NCBI GenBank assembly: GCA_029168955.1
Contig: JAPDOI010000902.1
Span: 1 to 64,000 of the forward strand
Origin: Aplectana chamaeleonis
Lineage: Eukaryota; Nematoda; Chromadorea; Rhabditida; Cosmocercidae
Reading direction: 5' to 3'
Length of the DNA stretch: 64,000 bases
Shown here: positions 45,001 to 55,552 of the stretch, piece after piece
Layout of the letters: each line of letters starts with the position of its first letter
Position numbering within the stretch: the stretch's first letter is position 1
Program-made: the position numbers and the translations under genes
The notes under the pieces: model-generated
What the model was told of the DNA's origin: nothing
What the model saw: the letters and a program-made list of their open reading frames with translations, nothing else
Database searches by the model: none

Positions 45001-46593
45001 CGGCTAACCATGGAGATTTTTCGTGGGTATTATTACGTATTACCAAGAAAAGTGTACAATTCTAGCAAAATGAGTTTTTCCAAGCACAAGCGCTCTGGCA
45101 CTAGCAGCCGTTAGTAATTGAATTTGCTACTGCCCTTTCACTAATTAACCTTTCTGAACAGGAAAATGAAATCGTTTGAATGAATTGGCTAACATCATGT
45201 TTTCTTTTCAATAATAAGTATTGAGTGCACGAATTTTTTAATGGAACCAAAGAAAAAGAAGACATTCTCAAAACCAGAGAGTACTTCTGTGAAGAATAGC
45301 AAAACTGGCTGTTTTCACGAGTTAAAAGTTTCAGCAACGGGAATCGGTTCTTGAGAAAATTTATACTTGTTTTGTATACTCGTCCACTCAGCTTCTCTAC
45401 TACTCTTTTTTTTTCTTGGAACGTTTCGTTCAGCACCAGACCACATTTGCTGGGTAGATTTCCTTTTTGATAGATTTTCTTGGCTTTTTCTTTTTATCAC
45501 ATGTGTAATCAGCAGCGTTAGCAAAGAATTCAGTTGTTCACTAACTTTGTTGAAGAATTTGCATGGTGCTATGAGAGAACGAGCATCAGATTTGTTCCCT
45601 ATTAGTCAGAAATAAAAATAATATGGGAGTTTTAAGACATTGTTCTACAGGGAATACATTTACAGGTGTAATTGTGATTACAGCTCCAGAATCGACATAT
45701 ACGGAGCGGTCGCGGCTGATGTTTGCCAAAATATGCATCAAAACCTCAATCATCCGAGAGATGCCAGTCGATGGCACAATAGATGCCTCTTTTTCTTTTG
45801 TGTCTCTAGCGCAAGAGGTGGAGTGGAGAGCGCAGCAAGCGCGAGATAAAGTGGGCGCGGCGTGCCTGGTTGTCAATGGTACCGCAACCCACCCACATCA
45901 CTGAGTTCTACTCCAGTTATGCCAATCAGATTCGAAGGTATATATTCCCAGCAGACGCAGACGAGGCCAACGCAGGAAGCAGAAGGACTTTCCCTATCCT
46001 TTGGGTCGTCACATACTGCTGGAGATGATACAATGTGAAATAGCGAGTTTCGAAAACTTCGAAATGTATAAATCTACGAACGCCTAGTTCAATACCAGAG
46101 GTTGGCTCAAATATATAGACGACGCGAACAAGATACAGATCACAGTACGCCTAGATTCGATTACGAACTCAGTCGCCTTACTTCAAAAGTACTGCGCTAT
46201 ACAGGATGCGATGCCATCGTGCGAAACCTTCTACGCTACCATTGCCAGTTCTGCACAAAGTTTGCAGTCGTGGCCCAACGAGTTCCGAAGCGATAAAACA
46301 GTCTTCACTTCTATCGGATTTAGCTAGAAAACCCCGAAGCAATGTCTACTCCGACTGTTGTAGTCGAGATAATGTTGAGCTAGTACACGCTTGATGATTT
46401 ACTCTATTTTTATTTGAAACTGCTCTGTTCCATCAATGATGTTTACCATTCCATGGTAAATAATCATGGCCCCAAATAATTTTACCTCAAGATTCAATTT
46501 TTCAGTGATACAGACATTATTTTAAATGGGTCGAGAAAAAGAACGACCTCCGCCAAAAAATTTTCAACTTTTTCCAAAAAACGACCCTGGTTC
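45001..46593. other. No gene recognised
   Basis: The best plus-strand frame (45623-45904, 93 codons) has no family resemblance I can see. A second short frame at 46102-46296 is equally unrecognised. A small hairpin TTTACCATTCCATGGTAAA is at about 46442. Confidence 0.35.
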
Positions 46594-46695
46594 CACGGTG
46601 GTCCGCGGACCACCGTGAGCTTGACCCTGCTCTTCCGATGTCTTTCCCTTCCTCTCACATCTGCTCCTCTAAGACCTCTCTAAAACACTATTCCG

Positions 46696-46918
46696 CAATG
46701 TTAAAAGGACGTAGTGCGGTTGCGGACTCGCACTAAATTACGGTAGAATCAGGCACTTTGCCAGATTTCGTCATTGATCGGCGCCAACCGTCGTCTCTCT
46801 GCTCACCAGAATATTAGCTGTGGCGCCGATCGATGACGAAATCTGGCAAAAAGCCAGATTCTCTAATGTAGTTTTAGTGCGAGTCCGCAAACCAGCACAC
46901 ATGTCCCTTTCAGCATTG
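46696..46918. mobile_element. Palindromic MITE, 223 bp
   Basis: Complementary over nearly its whole length: CAATGTTAAAAGGACGTAGTG / GTCCCTTTCAGCATTG at the ends, GCGGACTCGCACTAAA / TTTAGTGCGAGTCCGC, and GCCAGATTTCGTCATTGATC / GATCGATGACGAAATCTGGC inside. Confidence 0.9.
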
Positions 46919-46933
46919 GCGGTCAACTGTATT

Positions 46934-47229
46934 TACTGTGCTTATCTGGGCCAAATTCCGGTCTCGGCACCATTGCGGTCTCGACACGCTTTATGACCGC
47001 AGCATCGCTCCCGAGTAAGAAGAGCTTCCAGCGCCGCAGCCGCCGATATGCTGACTCTAGATGGGTTTTGGAAACTGGCAAAACTAAGAAAAATTGGAGA
47101 AAGTTCTATAAAGAAGCTACATCGAGTCGGCTTTGGCGCCGGAAACCCGACTGACCTGAGCGTATGTGCGGCTGCAAAAGCGTGTCGAGACGCGATTGCG
47201 GACCGAATTTGGCCCAGATAAGCACAGTA
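46934..47229. mobile_element. TIR element, 296 bp
   Basis: Ends TACTGTGCTTATCTGGGCCA and TGGCCCAGATAAGCACAGTA are a perfect 20-bp inverted pair starting and ending with TA. Similarity continues inward through the GTCTCGACACGC blocks. A TA target site would fit a Tc1/mariner-type MITE. Confidence 0.85.
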
Positions 47230-47252
47230 CTAATTTCTACATCACTCCTAGT

Positions 47253-47295
47253 GCGAGTGCGCAGGACGCCGTAGAAAGTGTGCAAGTGACAACCC
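47253..47295 (-). repeat. Solitary satellite monomer
   Basis: On the minus strand it reads TTGCACACTTTCTACGGCGT followed by CCTGCGCACTCGCACTAGG. This is one unit of the satellite found at both ends of the window, alone and about 13 kb from the nearest array. Confidence 0.88.
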
Positions 47296-47548
47296 CACCT
47301 GGAAGTGCGCAATGAAGCCGCAAAACGTGTACGAGGTCTCAGTGGGAAGGCGAGGGTCGTTTTTTTATGGTTGCGGGTCACAATTTTTAGGAGTTATGGT
47401 TCTCGGACAACAACCGATTCGTACCGATTTCATTATTTACGGCTAAAGGCAGAAGCTGTCATAAGAGGTTTCGCTTCTCCAAAAATACCGGGAATCGCGT
47501 AAACAAAAATCAGGTTAAAAAGGGAACCTTTGGGGAAACTAGTAATAT

Positions 47549-48218
47549 GAAATTTCCAAAAGTTTAGCTTCCTGGCAGAAGTAGTGATTTGGCATTGTTA
47601 TAATTTCAAGAAATCAAAAGTTGAAAAAATAAAAATCTGTCTTGAAACATCTCTAATAATGATTTGGCGCAAAATAACCACAAGTAATGAAAACTGGGAA
47701 ATGTAGTGAAATGATTAAAATCGTATTTATGGTCAGTTGGTAGGCCAACTTTTTATAAGTAGTGAGAGACGAGTGTATAGGATTTTACGAGCTTCTCCGT
47801 TATATCTTATCAAAGCTAAATCTAAGCGCGCAACTGGAAACCGTAAAACATTTCATTGAAGCTTATAATACGGAAATCAGGAGTGGGTCAAGCTATGTAA
47901 ACGTAATCGCTCAAATCCGATGCGCGCTTGATTTAGCTTTGATAAGTTTAACGGAGAAGCTTGTAAAACTTCTCTATACCTCGTCTCTCACTACTTATAA
48001 AGTGTTGACTACAAACTGACCGCCAAATACGATTTTAATCATTTCACTACATTTCCTAGTTTTTTCATTACTTAAAGGTTATTCTGCGCCAAATCATTTT
48101 TTGGGAAGATATTTCTAAGACATTTTTTTTTATTTTTTCAACTTTTTTGATTTCTTGAAATTATAACACTGCCAAATCATTACTTTAAGTGCCAGGGAAG
48201 CTAAACTTTCAGAAATTT
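47549..48218. mobile_element. Foldback element, satellite-linked family, copy 1
   Basis: Arms of about 290 bp are complementary around a loop near 47835-47925. The ends read AGTTTAGCTTCCTGGCAGAA / GTGCCAGGGAAGCTAAACTT. Inner blocks are TGATTTGGCGCAAAATAACC with GGTTATTCTGCGCCAAATCA and ATTTAGCTTTGATAAG with its complement. The terminal motif (AAAGTTTAG.TTCCTGGCA) is shared with the foldbacks at 59673-60305 and 62972-63503. Confidence 0.9.
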
Positions 48219-48894
48219 GATTATGAAATGAAACATTTTTCCTTCCTGTGCATTACCAGGTCAGCTGTGCGTAACCGAATCTTTGTAATTTTCTGTAAAT
48301 CGTAATTTTTAAAATTCCTCGTAATTCGTAATTCGTAATTCGTAACTGATAATGGAGGTAATAATCCCACACATATCCCAAAAAAAAAAAACCTCACTTT
48401 GAGCTGTAGGAAACGTCTCAGTAGTTTGAGTGATGAAGTGTTTTATATAGAAAGAGGTTTGAGGTTGAGGTTCAAAATGAAACTGTCTTAAACAGTGCTT
48501 TGAAGAGATTTTACAGTATACATAAGTGGGATAAATACCAATAAAATAGACAAAACTGGAAACTCTACGCGTATTCAAGTGCCAAACCTGCGCCACGTCT
48601 GTCAAGGATTTGAAAGTACAGAGAAGCTAACAAAAACATAAAGAATCATCGCCTCACTAAACACAGTTCAATCCAAGCTGAGGAGTGTCAACACTGTGAT
48701 GAGGAAAAAAATCGCGGTTCAATAGTTTTGCAGACACGATCGATGAAGGGAAGGAGACTTGGGCAAGGGGTGATTATTTTCAAGGGGATTTGTGTACGTT
48801 TTTCGAAACCACTCTTTCTTGAACCATTCGGAGTCTACCTCTACATTTGTGAAGTGTTACTCTGAATGAATTTATTAGCTTCCTCTCTTCAAAG

Positions 48895-49482
48895 AAAAAT
48901 CAGAACAAGTTGAAAATTTGTAATATAAATGTAACTTACTTGAATGTCTCAAGTAACTTTAATTCATATTACACGTAACATAAATTTAAATTATATGTAA
49001 GTTACACTTATGTTACATGTAACTTACATTCGAATTTTCACTATGGGTGGCCATCACGTGATGTAGACGACACGCGACGCGGAGTGCGCGTTCCAGACCA
49101 CACACTACGCAAAAAAATGCTGTGCAGGGTCTTCCCTGCTGGTGTGGCGTCAAACACCTCAAACTTGGGTAATTGAATCAACAGCAATGCCTGTCGTAAG
49201 CTCCGGCCCCCGCGAGTAGTACGCGTCGTATATCAACCTTGAAATATCTTTGTTGGTTGATTTAAGTTACTTGGTGACTTATATTGTTACATTTAGGTGA
49301 CATGTAAATATATCGGAGGTGCACTGCAAGCAGTATCCCGCCGATATGCCAGCTGATGTAACTTTAAATGACCTGAGATAAGTCGTGCAAGTAACTTTAC
49401 ATCGGTCTCAGATAATGTTAAGCAAGTAACTTGTTTTCGGCCCTTTATGTTACAAGTAACTTCATTGTTTGAATTTTTTCTG
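48895..49482 (-). repeat. GTTACATGTAAC-rich element, copy 2
   Basis: Reverse-orientation relative of 11856-12822. Shared segments include AAGTTACTTGTAACAT ends, the ATATCGG...GTGCACTGC block, the GCACAGCATTTTTTTGCGTA segment (49104-49123) and ATTCGAATGTAAGTTACATG. It contains an SL1-like 22-mer. Confidence 0.85.
49158..49179 (-). other. SL1-like sequence, 20/22 match
   Basis: The minus strand reads GATTCAATTACCCAAGTTTG followed by AG and then GTGTTTG. It differs from SL1 at positions 2 and 5. It lies within the repeat at 48895-49482. The other repeat copy has the aligned but more diverged GGTCAATGAACCAGGTTTGA at 12513-12532. Confidence 0.8.
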
Positions 49483-50943
49483 GAGCTTTCGCATAAAACA
49501 TAAATTTGTTGTGGAGAGATGAGCGATTCGCGACATGTTTAGGTTGCTTAGGAATCTGAAAAGCAAAAAGGTAAAGGTTCTCCTTCAAATCTCTGATTCC
49601 AAATATGACAAAATTCTTACTCGATCTTTTTTCTTTGCATTTGCTTGAATCCCCAACTTTAAAAACAATGTAATACAACTTTTCGAAAATAGGATAGACT
49701 CCAGTCATAACTTTTCTTGAAATCTTTCCTTATCAAGTCGAGAAATTATCACTTTTTCTCTGGCAGCTGACTTGCCTTCTGGGCATGGTGGATCTATCAA
49801 ATCTTATTTCAGGGATCTCCTGTAAAAACTCTTCGTCGAATAATGTTTTCAGGTTAGAAAAAATATTTCCCTGGTCCTTCAGCAGATTTCAATTCACGAA
49901 ATAACAGTTTTCTGCCCGTAAATTTCAAACCAAAGCTGAGCATTCATGCTGGTGAAGGTTGTGGGTTCCGAAACTTTATGTGCTCCATATAAGCCAATAG
50001 CTTGGCTCTCTCTCGGAAACCGAACCCCATATCTAATTTCTATAGCGGTATGGAGCTCTAGTCCGCAGTTGCAGACGATTGCTTTTGCGGACGATAAACG
50101 TGCTGGTCGACGAAGACTAATCGTGGCAGGACCTCGTAGTCCCAGCATGCTCCTGTTTGCAACATTAAGTGTTGCAAATACAGTGGTTGTCTGGCAACTC
50201 CGGAACCGGAATTTCGCACCGATACAGGCGGTAGCTCTACGGCATATGTCTGCGTGCATCTTTCGTGTTCATTATGGCGGATGAGAGCATTCCATGGAGA
50301 TAAACAACTGTGGAGCCTTTCGGCTATTCAGCCGACCTGGCTCGGGCATGTGAAACAAGTGAAGGTTGGAACCCTTCAATACTTTTGAGCGTCGGCCAGC
50401 GTGAGAAGTTGAAAGAGCGGTCGGTCATACCTGAATCTCATTTTCAACTATTATATTGACGCCAAGTGTCATGTTGTCTACGATCGGCTGGGAATAAACA
50501 AGATTTAACCGAAAATAGAGATTGGAAAAGAATAATCAAATATCAGGGGTGCGTTCCAAGAATATTCCCATGGCAAAACGCGTAACGATGGAAAACAGTG
50601 GCTACAAGGGCCACGTGGGAGCAATTTTCAGTTATAATTCAAGCATCCAAGGAAAGCAAAGTTGTCCATGGAAAGGTGAGTTTTTTCTCCCACGGCGTCG
50701 TGGAACGTTCTTAGAACGCACCCCAGGAATGTGAAAGCAAGTGCTACATTTATCAATGCTTTGGACCGCCAACTTATAGTGTTCTTTCAAACCGCATTTT
50801 CACAATTTGTTACATGATTTGTTACGATTCGTTACGATTCCTTGAGCCGAAATTTCGTAAATCGTAAATCGTAAAAAAATTGCCAAAAAAACTCCCTAAT
50901 TCGTAAATCGTAATTCGTAATTACGCACAGCCCTGGTGCATAC

Positions 50944-52690
50944 AATCTTTTTTTCTGTGACGCCTCCATCGTGGCAGAATCGGCCAATCGCATGCACATA
51001 CAGGATCACATATTCATTTTTTTATCGTGAAGACTGCATTTCAATAAATCGATGAAGTGTGGAAACATCACAAAGAAAAGGTATTGGCTTGGGCCACAAA
51101 AATATGGGATGAGCGACGTTTGTTGAAGATGACTTTCGGTTGGAAACCAGGTCTCAGTGGGATTGCTCAGACTTAGGCAGCACGATGAAGAAGAATGGCT
51201 TCTGAGCTTCGAACCTCGTCTTTCTTCCTTTGATCACTCTGAAGAAAAAAAACTCGCATTAAAGGCACAGAACAATCCCAAAAATTAATTTTTCAGATTT
51301 CATGCTTTATCTTGGAGAGAGTCACAACGCTGATCACAGGGGTATCTTCTTGAAATCGTCCAAGACCCCCCTTTGAACAGAGTTATGGCTCTTCAAAGAT
51401 GCCTAGATTTTGCTAAGGGTGAAAAATTGGTTACAGAGTTGTCTCAGGCCTGTATTTCTCTTCATTCGGCAATCGTTGTGTGAGAGAAAGCCACAGGGAT
51501 AAGGAGGCAGTCCGGTTATGAACTGAAGAAGACGACTTGTTGAAATTCATCCATCCATCGAGCCGCTATCGAGTTTGGAAAATCTGTTAGGGGTCGGGCC
51601 TGTAGTGGTGAGCGAAGGGGCCTGGGCCTGTGGTGGTCTGCTTATATCTCGCTTATTTGGGAGGAAATGAGATCTGGCATTTGGGCGCGTGTTATACTGG
51701 AGGGATCTTTCTACACAATTACATGAAAATCTCAAAATTCATATCTGAGGGTGTACTGTGCCTTTAAGCTTATAGGTAAAATTTTTGAATCTGCTTTCTT
51801 CAAACCTTTCTCAAGTATTTGCTAGACATTATATAAATTGCAATAGTGGCTAGAAAGGAGAAACTCCTCATCCACATGGTCGGATTCATCAACGGTCAAC
51901 CTCGAGCTTTACACAGTGATTTCAGAACGTGAAACATGAGGCGAGGCAGATGTATCTGAAAAAAACCAGGCAATTCAGTAGAAATTCGCCCTTTAACCCA
52001 CAGGTAAAGCTTTACTCGTTGACGAATCCGGAGCTCACTCTGGTGTATGTCAAAACATCATCAACGATAGAAATAATGAACGTGCATGAAAATGAAAAAA
52101 ACGCACCTCAGCCTGCTTGTGATGCTTCACAAGATATAGCGGGACGTGGTCCGTGTTTAATTATCAAATCTTGTGTTTCTCACTAAACCAAATTCATAGT
52201 GAAGAGATGGCCAAGAGCGTCGCTGATACTGGTGAACAAACATTCTAATCCTTTGACCCAAAGCCAAGAAGTGAGAGAGATTCTTAGTACCAGTCTCAAA
52301 AAACATTTGAGAAAATCAAGTTGAAGACTCCAACACAGAATTTCGTTGCGGTTGCCGGTGAGGGCACGCCGCAGAATAAAAAATAGATAGGGGCATCGCT
52401 ATTTTATGCGTATTTGGGCTTGAAGAGATCGGAAATGACAAAGTTGGAAATGATTCGATAGATACCAAACAAAAAAAAAAGCCAAATCCTAAGTTCAAAA
52501 TTGTGAAACGTTTCTAAAATATGGATCAGGTGAAAATTTCTAAGCTGGAAAATCTAGTTCTGATGTAATCTGGGAGAAAGCATGGATAAGGAAGACAGTA
52601 GAGGTTGAACAATGGGGGCGCTGAAGTGAATAACAGCAGCTGAATAGTAGAAGAAAATAGCAGAATAAGGCGAAGAATGACGTTTCCGGA
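50944..52690. other. Otherwise no gene recognised
   Basis: Apart from the TTAA element at 51259-51767, this stretch has only short frames without recognised similarity. Confidence 0.35.
51259..51767. mobile_element. TTAA-flanked TIR element, 509 bp
   Basis: Ends TTAAAGGCACAG and CTGTGCCTTTAA are a perfect 12-bp inverted pair including the TTAA target. This is typical of piggyBac-like non-autonomous elements. No coding frame. Confidence 0.8.
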
Positions 52691-52724
52691 GCCGAGATGG
52701 CCTCGAAATCAGCTGGTGAGGGCA

Positions 52725-52960
52725 GATGCAGACGACAGAGCGCTTATAAACTCGCGTTTGAATTTGGGCGCCGGTTAGACGACGCGCGCCAGACAACTCG
52801 TTGGCCCGGTAAGCCTTTTTCCTTTGTAGGTGTAGCTGCGAATCGTGATGACTGTTCCTACGACGGCCAGTGCAGCGTTGTCCTATGCGCTGGAAGTCCC
52901 GGCACACGATTTGCGCTAAATGTCGCGACTGTCACTCATGACAGCGACAATGTATACCAT
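52725..52960. mobile_element. Diverged relative of the small TIR element at 27134-27413
   Basis: Shares CTGTTCCTACGAC, GCGTTGTCC/CCGTTGCTCC, CGATTTGCGCTAAAT/CGATTTGTGCTAGAT, ATGACAGCGACA and GTATACCAT in the same order. The left end is not clear. Confidence 0.65.
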
Positions 52961-53159
52961 TGACCTCAAGCCACTGAAGCGTTTTGCGCCAGCGCCAAGA
53001 CGCTGACCGTTTCCGCTCGCTTTTTCGCAAGTTCTTTCTTCCTATTCTGATAAGCAGCCACCATAGGCCAATTTATGCAAAAGCCTGGAGGTCGAAATTC
53101 ACTCATGAGCCCTGCCTTTAACAATGATACGTAAGGTATAAAAGGCTCCTTAATCTCAC

Positions 53160-53700
53160 AGTGTGCCTCATAGGCGGCTCTTTCGAGTGAGCCAGACCTG
53201 GAAGGTGGCTCCTCGAGTCAATCTTCCAGAAGATCCACCGTAAGGCGGAATGATATAATTTTGTCGCCGAGGGAGGGCTCTCACGGCTTGGGGGTGCACG
53301 CCACCAAAGGAGGGTGCTCCCGCCGCAGCGGGGTGACCGTGGCGGCTGGAGCACGTCTTTGTGGGGACCCCGTTAGGGATGCCCCAGGCGTCCCCTCTGC
53401 GGACTTCCGGATTACCCAGGATGTATTGAAAACGCGTGATCGTGCAATCTGGTTGGAGCCTGGGTACTGCGGTAGTCAGATCGGTTGCTCCGCAGGTGCT
53501 CCAGCGTGGAGCAACCGACGATTCTCTCCGCCGAATAACATCTCGCCCACGGGCTCTGTGCGTGGTTGTACGGAGGATGAGTATCGAGTTATACGCTGGA
53601 AGAACAGGGAGGGGCAAACCGACATTGCCCGCCGAATAACCGCAACCTTGTCTGGAGATGATGTTTTCATAACTGAAGCGTAAACTGTAGTGAAAAACAT
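53160..53700. other. GC-rich island with hairpin, unrecognised
   Basis: Open frames of 140-149 codons run on both strands across this GC-rich stretch, probably because stops are rare there. A strong hairpin TCGGTTGCTCC / GGAGCAACCGA spans 53481-53518. A second small pair, GGGTGCTCCCGCC...GGCGGCTGGAGCAC, is at 53312-53354. No family recognised. Confidence 0.4.
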
Positions 53701-55069
53701 GCCCCAGGAAAATATGAGCTTCCCGCCTTGCTCCTAACGTGATGTACTGCCCACAAATCTGGAAAAACCGGGCCTTAGGCCTCTTTCTTCTAGAGTTCGA
53801 TAGCTGATCGCCGCGATGACATGTTTTGAATACACATTGATTGCGTGCGACTCTGATCTCGATCGATGCCTGCGTTTATCATCCCATCGCATCGCTCGGC
53901 GATCGAATCTCTGGAAAGAGGCCTTTACACCCATTTCCGAAAATCCTCCGCGCGAGGCATTTCTTGACATAACTCCCGATTCCCAATCTCACCCCTAAAT
54001 TATCTCTCTTCCGCCAACGAAATACTTTCCCCTCAGCGTGCACGTTGGTTTATAATTCCCGGGAAGAGTTCCTCCAATTTTTGTTCTTGGAGCGGAGTGC
54101 AGAGTTCTCGGTATGAAACTAGTTGGGGGCCTCAAGACTTCCATAATTAAATGATTCATATAAAACCCTTTTCAACACGTTTCTAACACGTGATGCGACA
54201 CGTTTAACACATTTCTAACAGACCTTAACATGTGCTCCAATATCGTGTAGCTATGGAGAAAATCTATAAAAAAATCTGAATCTTGAGTGCCCATCCCCCA
54301 ACTTGTTTCAAGCCAGAGTCTCTTCGTAGGTTTTAGTCTAGGCTTGCGCGGCCTGTCACAATGATAGCGACTCGTCAATTAGTTAGACTAAACTTGACAG
54401 AGAGACTATAGGTGTGTTTTCTGACAATAACATAGGCAGTGTATGAACACAATATTATCGTGCTTTTATTGATGTCAGAAACAGATGAGAAGGTTTCCCA
54501 TTTTGCAGGTAGTGTTTTTCTGAATGGCTGATCCATGCCATAAGTGAGTGAACGCAATAGCTACCCTATGGTGCGCTTGTATTACCCAGTAGTTCAGTCG
54601 AAGTCGTTCATCTTGTTCAAATCTACGCTCAAACCTTCCTTCCACTACTCACAGCGCAACAACTCCAATGGTAAGTTGCTGCCTGTTTCACAACCATCAA
54701 AGTTGGGATTCACGAACGATGATCCGTGAGCTACAGTTGTGTGCAGCGGAATAGCACGCAATCTTTTTGGAGGCAAACCCCATTTTACCCCTTTGGTTTG
54801 CTTCATGAATTTGAGCCCAGATCGCTGCTCTCTAATCCGACAAGGCGGCACCAGTCGGAATCGCTCCAGCCGCGAAGTGGCTGGAGAGGTTTGGTTTTGC
54901 TCAGGCCTTGTGATAACTCAGATCTTTATAAAGTAGTTAATTAAACCCTTTAAAACATATTTTTCTGGGTGATTTTTTTTCGGATGTAAGTGAGAGGCTC
55001 CAGGAAACACCTGATGACAAAATTTGAGCCCAATCGGTTTGCAAATAATCAAGTTGTGAGCCACGAAGC
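53701..55069. other. No gene recognised
   Basis: Short overlapping frames on both strands; no repeats or RNA genes recognised. Confidence 0.35.
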
Positions 55070-55534
55070 TTGAAGGCAGTGTTAACGAAGAAAAGTTGCA
55101 CGTTTTTTTGGCTAAAACGTGAGCTTGGGACCCTCTAAGAAGATTAAGAACGGAAGTGGGACGGAAAACGGCTGGTAAGTGGGGAAATTTCGTGGGCCAG
55201 CCAACCCATAGGGCCACTCCGCCCACGCCCTATAACAGTTCCCCTGAATTCGTGGTTGAATGAGCGATGGTTTCCTATCAAAAGCCCCGTTCTTCCCTTC
55301 ATTCTCAACGTCTCTCTTTACTCAGATCAGCTCGCGCACATCAGCTGCAAAAATGGGAGTTACAAGCCTCGGACAACTCGTCCCCAATGCTTCCTAGCTG
55401 AACTTTCAGGGGCCATAACTCCGTCTCCAGGGGGTCTCGCATTGATTCCAGGGACATCATTGAAATCAGCATGAGACCGTTTTCAAGATAGGCGGAAAAC
55501 AGAAAACGAGTTTAATTGTGAACACTGCCTTTAA
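55070..55534. mobile_element. TTAA-type MITE with GGCAGTG ends, copy 1
   Basis: Left end TTGAAGGCAGTGTTAAC, right end GTGAACACTGCCTTTAA. About 465 bp; same family as 56336-56823. Confidence 0.78.
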
Positions 55535-55552
55535 GAAATTTCCATGGTAAGC

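Larger units (their letters stand above)
41620..46620. other. Region bounded by CACGGTGGTCCG hairpins
   Basis: The 12-mer CACGGTGGTCCG and its complement form a hairpin at 41890-41923 (10-nt loop) and a perfect 24-nt palindrome at 46594-46617. Nearby sequence at 41625-41790 and 46480-46590 is also loosely similar in inverted orientation (CGACCC, ATTTTTTCGGC/GCCAAAAAAT, TTTTGGGGCC). The transposase-like remnant lies inside. Possibly one old element about 5 kb long, but no TSD is visible. Confidence 0.45.
48248..50943. mobile_element. hAT-type DNA transposon, copy 2
   Basis: Element 48257-50935. The right end reads TTACGCACAGCCCTG. The left end is CAGG, three extra bases (TCA), then GCTGTGCGTAA. 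The TSD is GTGCATAC on the right (50936-50943) and GTGCATTAC on the left (48248-48256, one extra T). Subterminal regions have TTCGTAATTCGTAA and TCGTAAATCGTAA repeats as in the first hAT element. A GTTAC-type element sits inside. No transposase recognised. Confidence 0.85.

Noticed and set aside
45623..45904. 93-codon plus-strand gene
   Set aside because: No recognisable family, no splice or expression signal, and an overlapping antisense frame of equal length.
49946..50284. Gene in the second hAT element (112 codons plus, 121 codons minus)
   Set aside because: Both strands are open over the same GC-richer stretch and neither resembles a transposase.
53168..53683. 140-149 codon genes in the GC-rich island
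   Set aside because: Overlapping frames on both strands, explained by GC content; no domain seen.
53760..53780. Telomere-like TTAGGC
   Set aside because: Single occurrence, no tandem run anywhere in the window.
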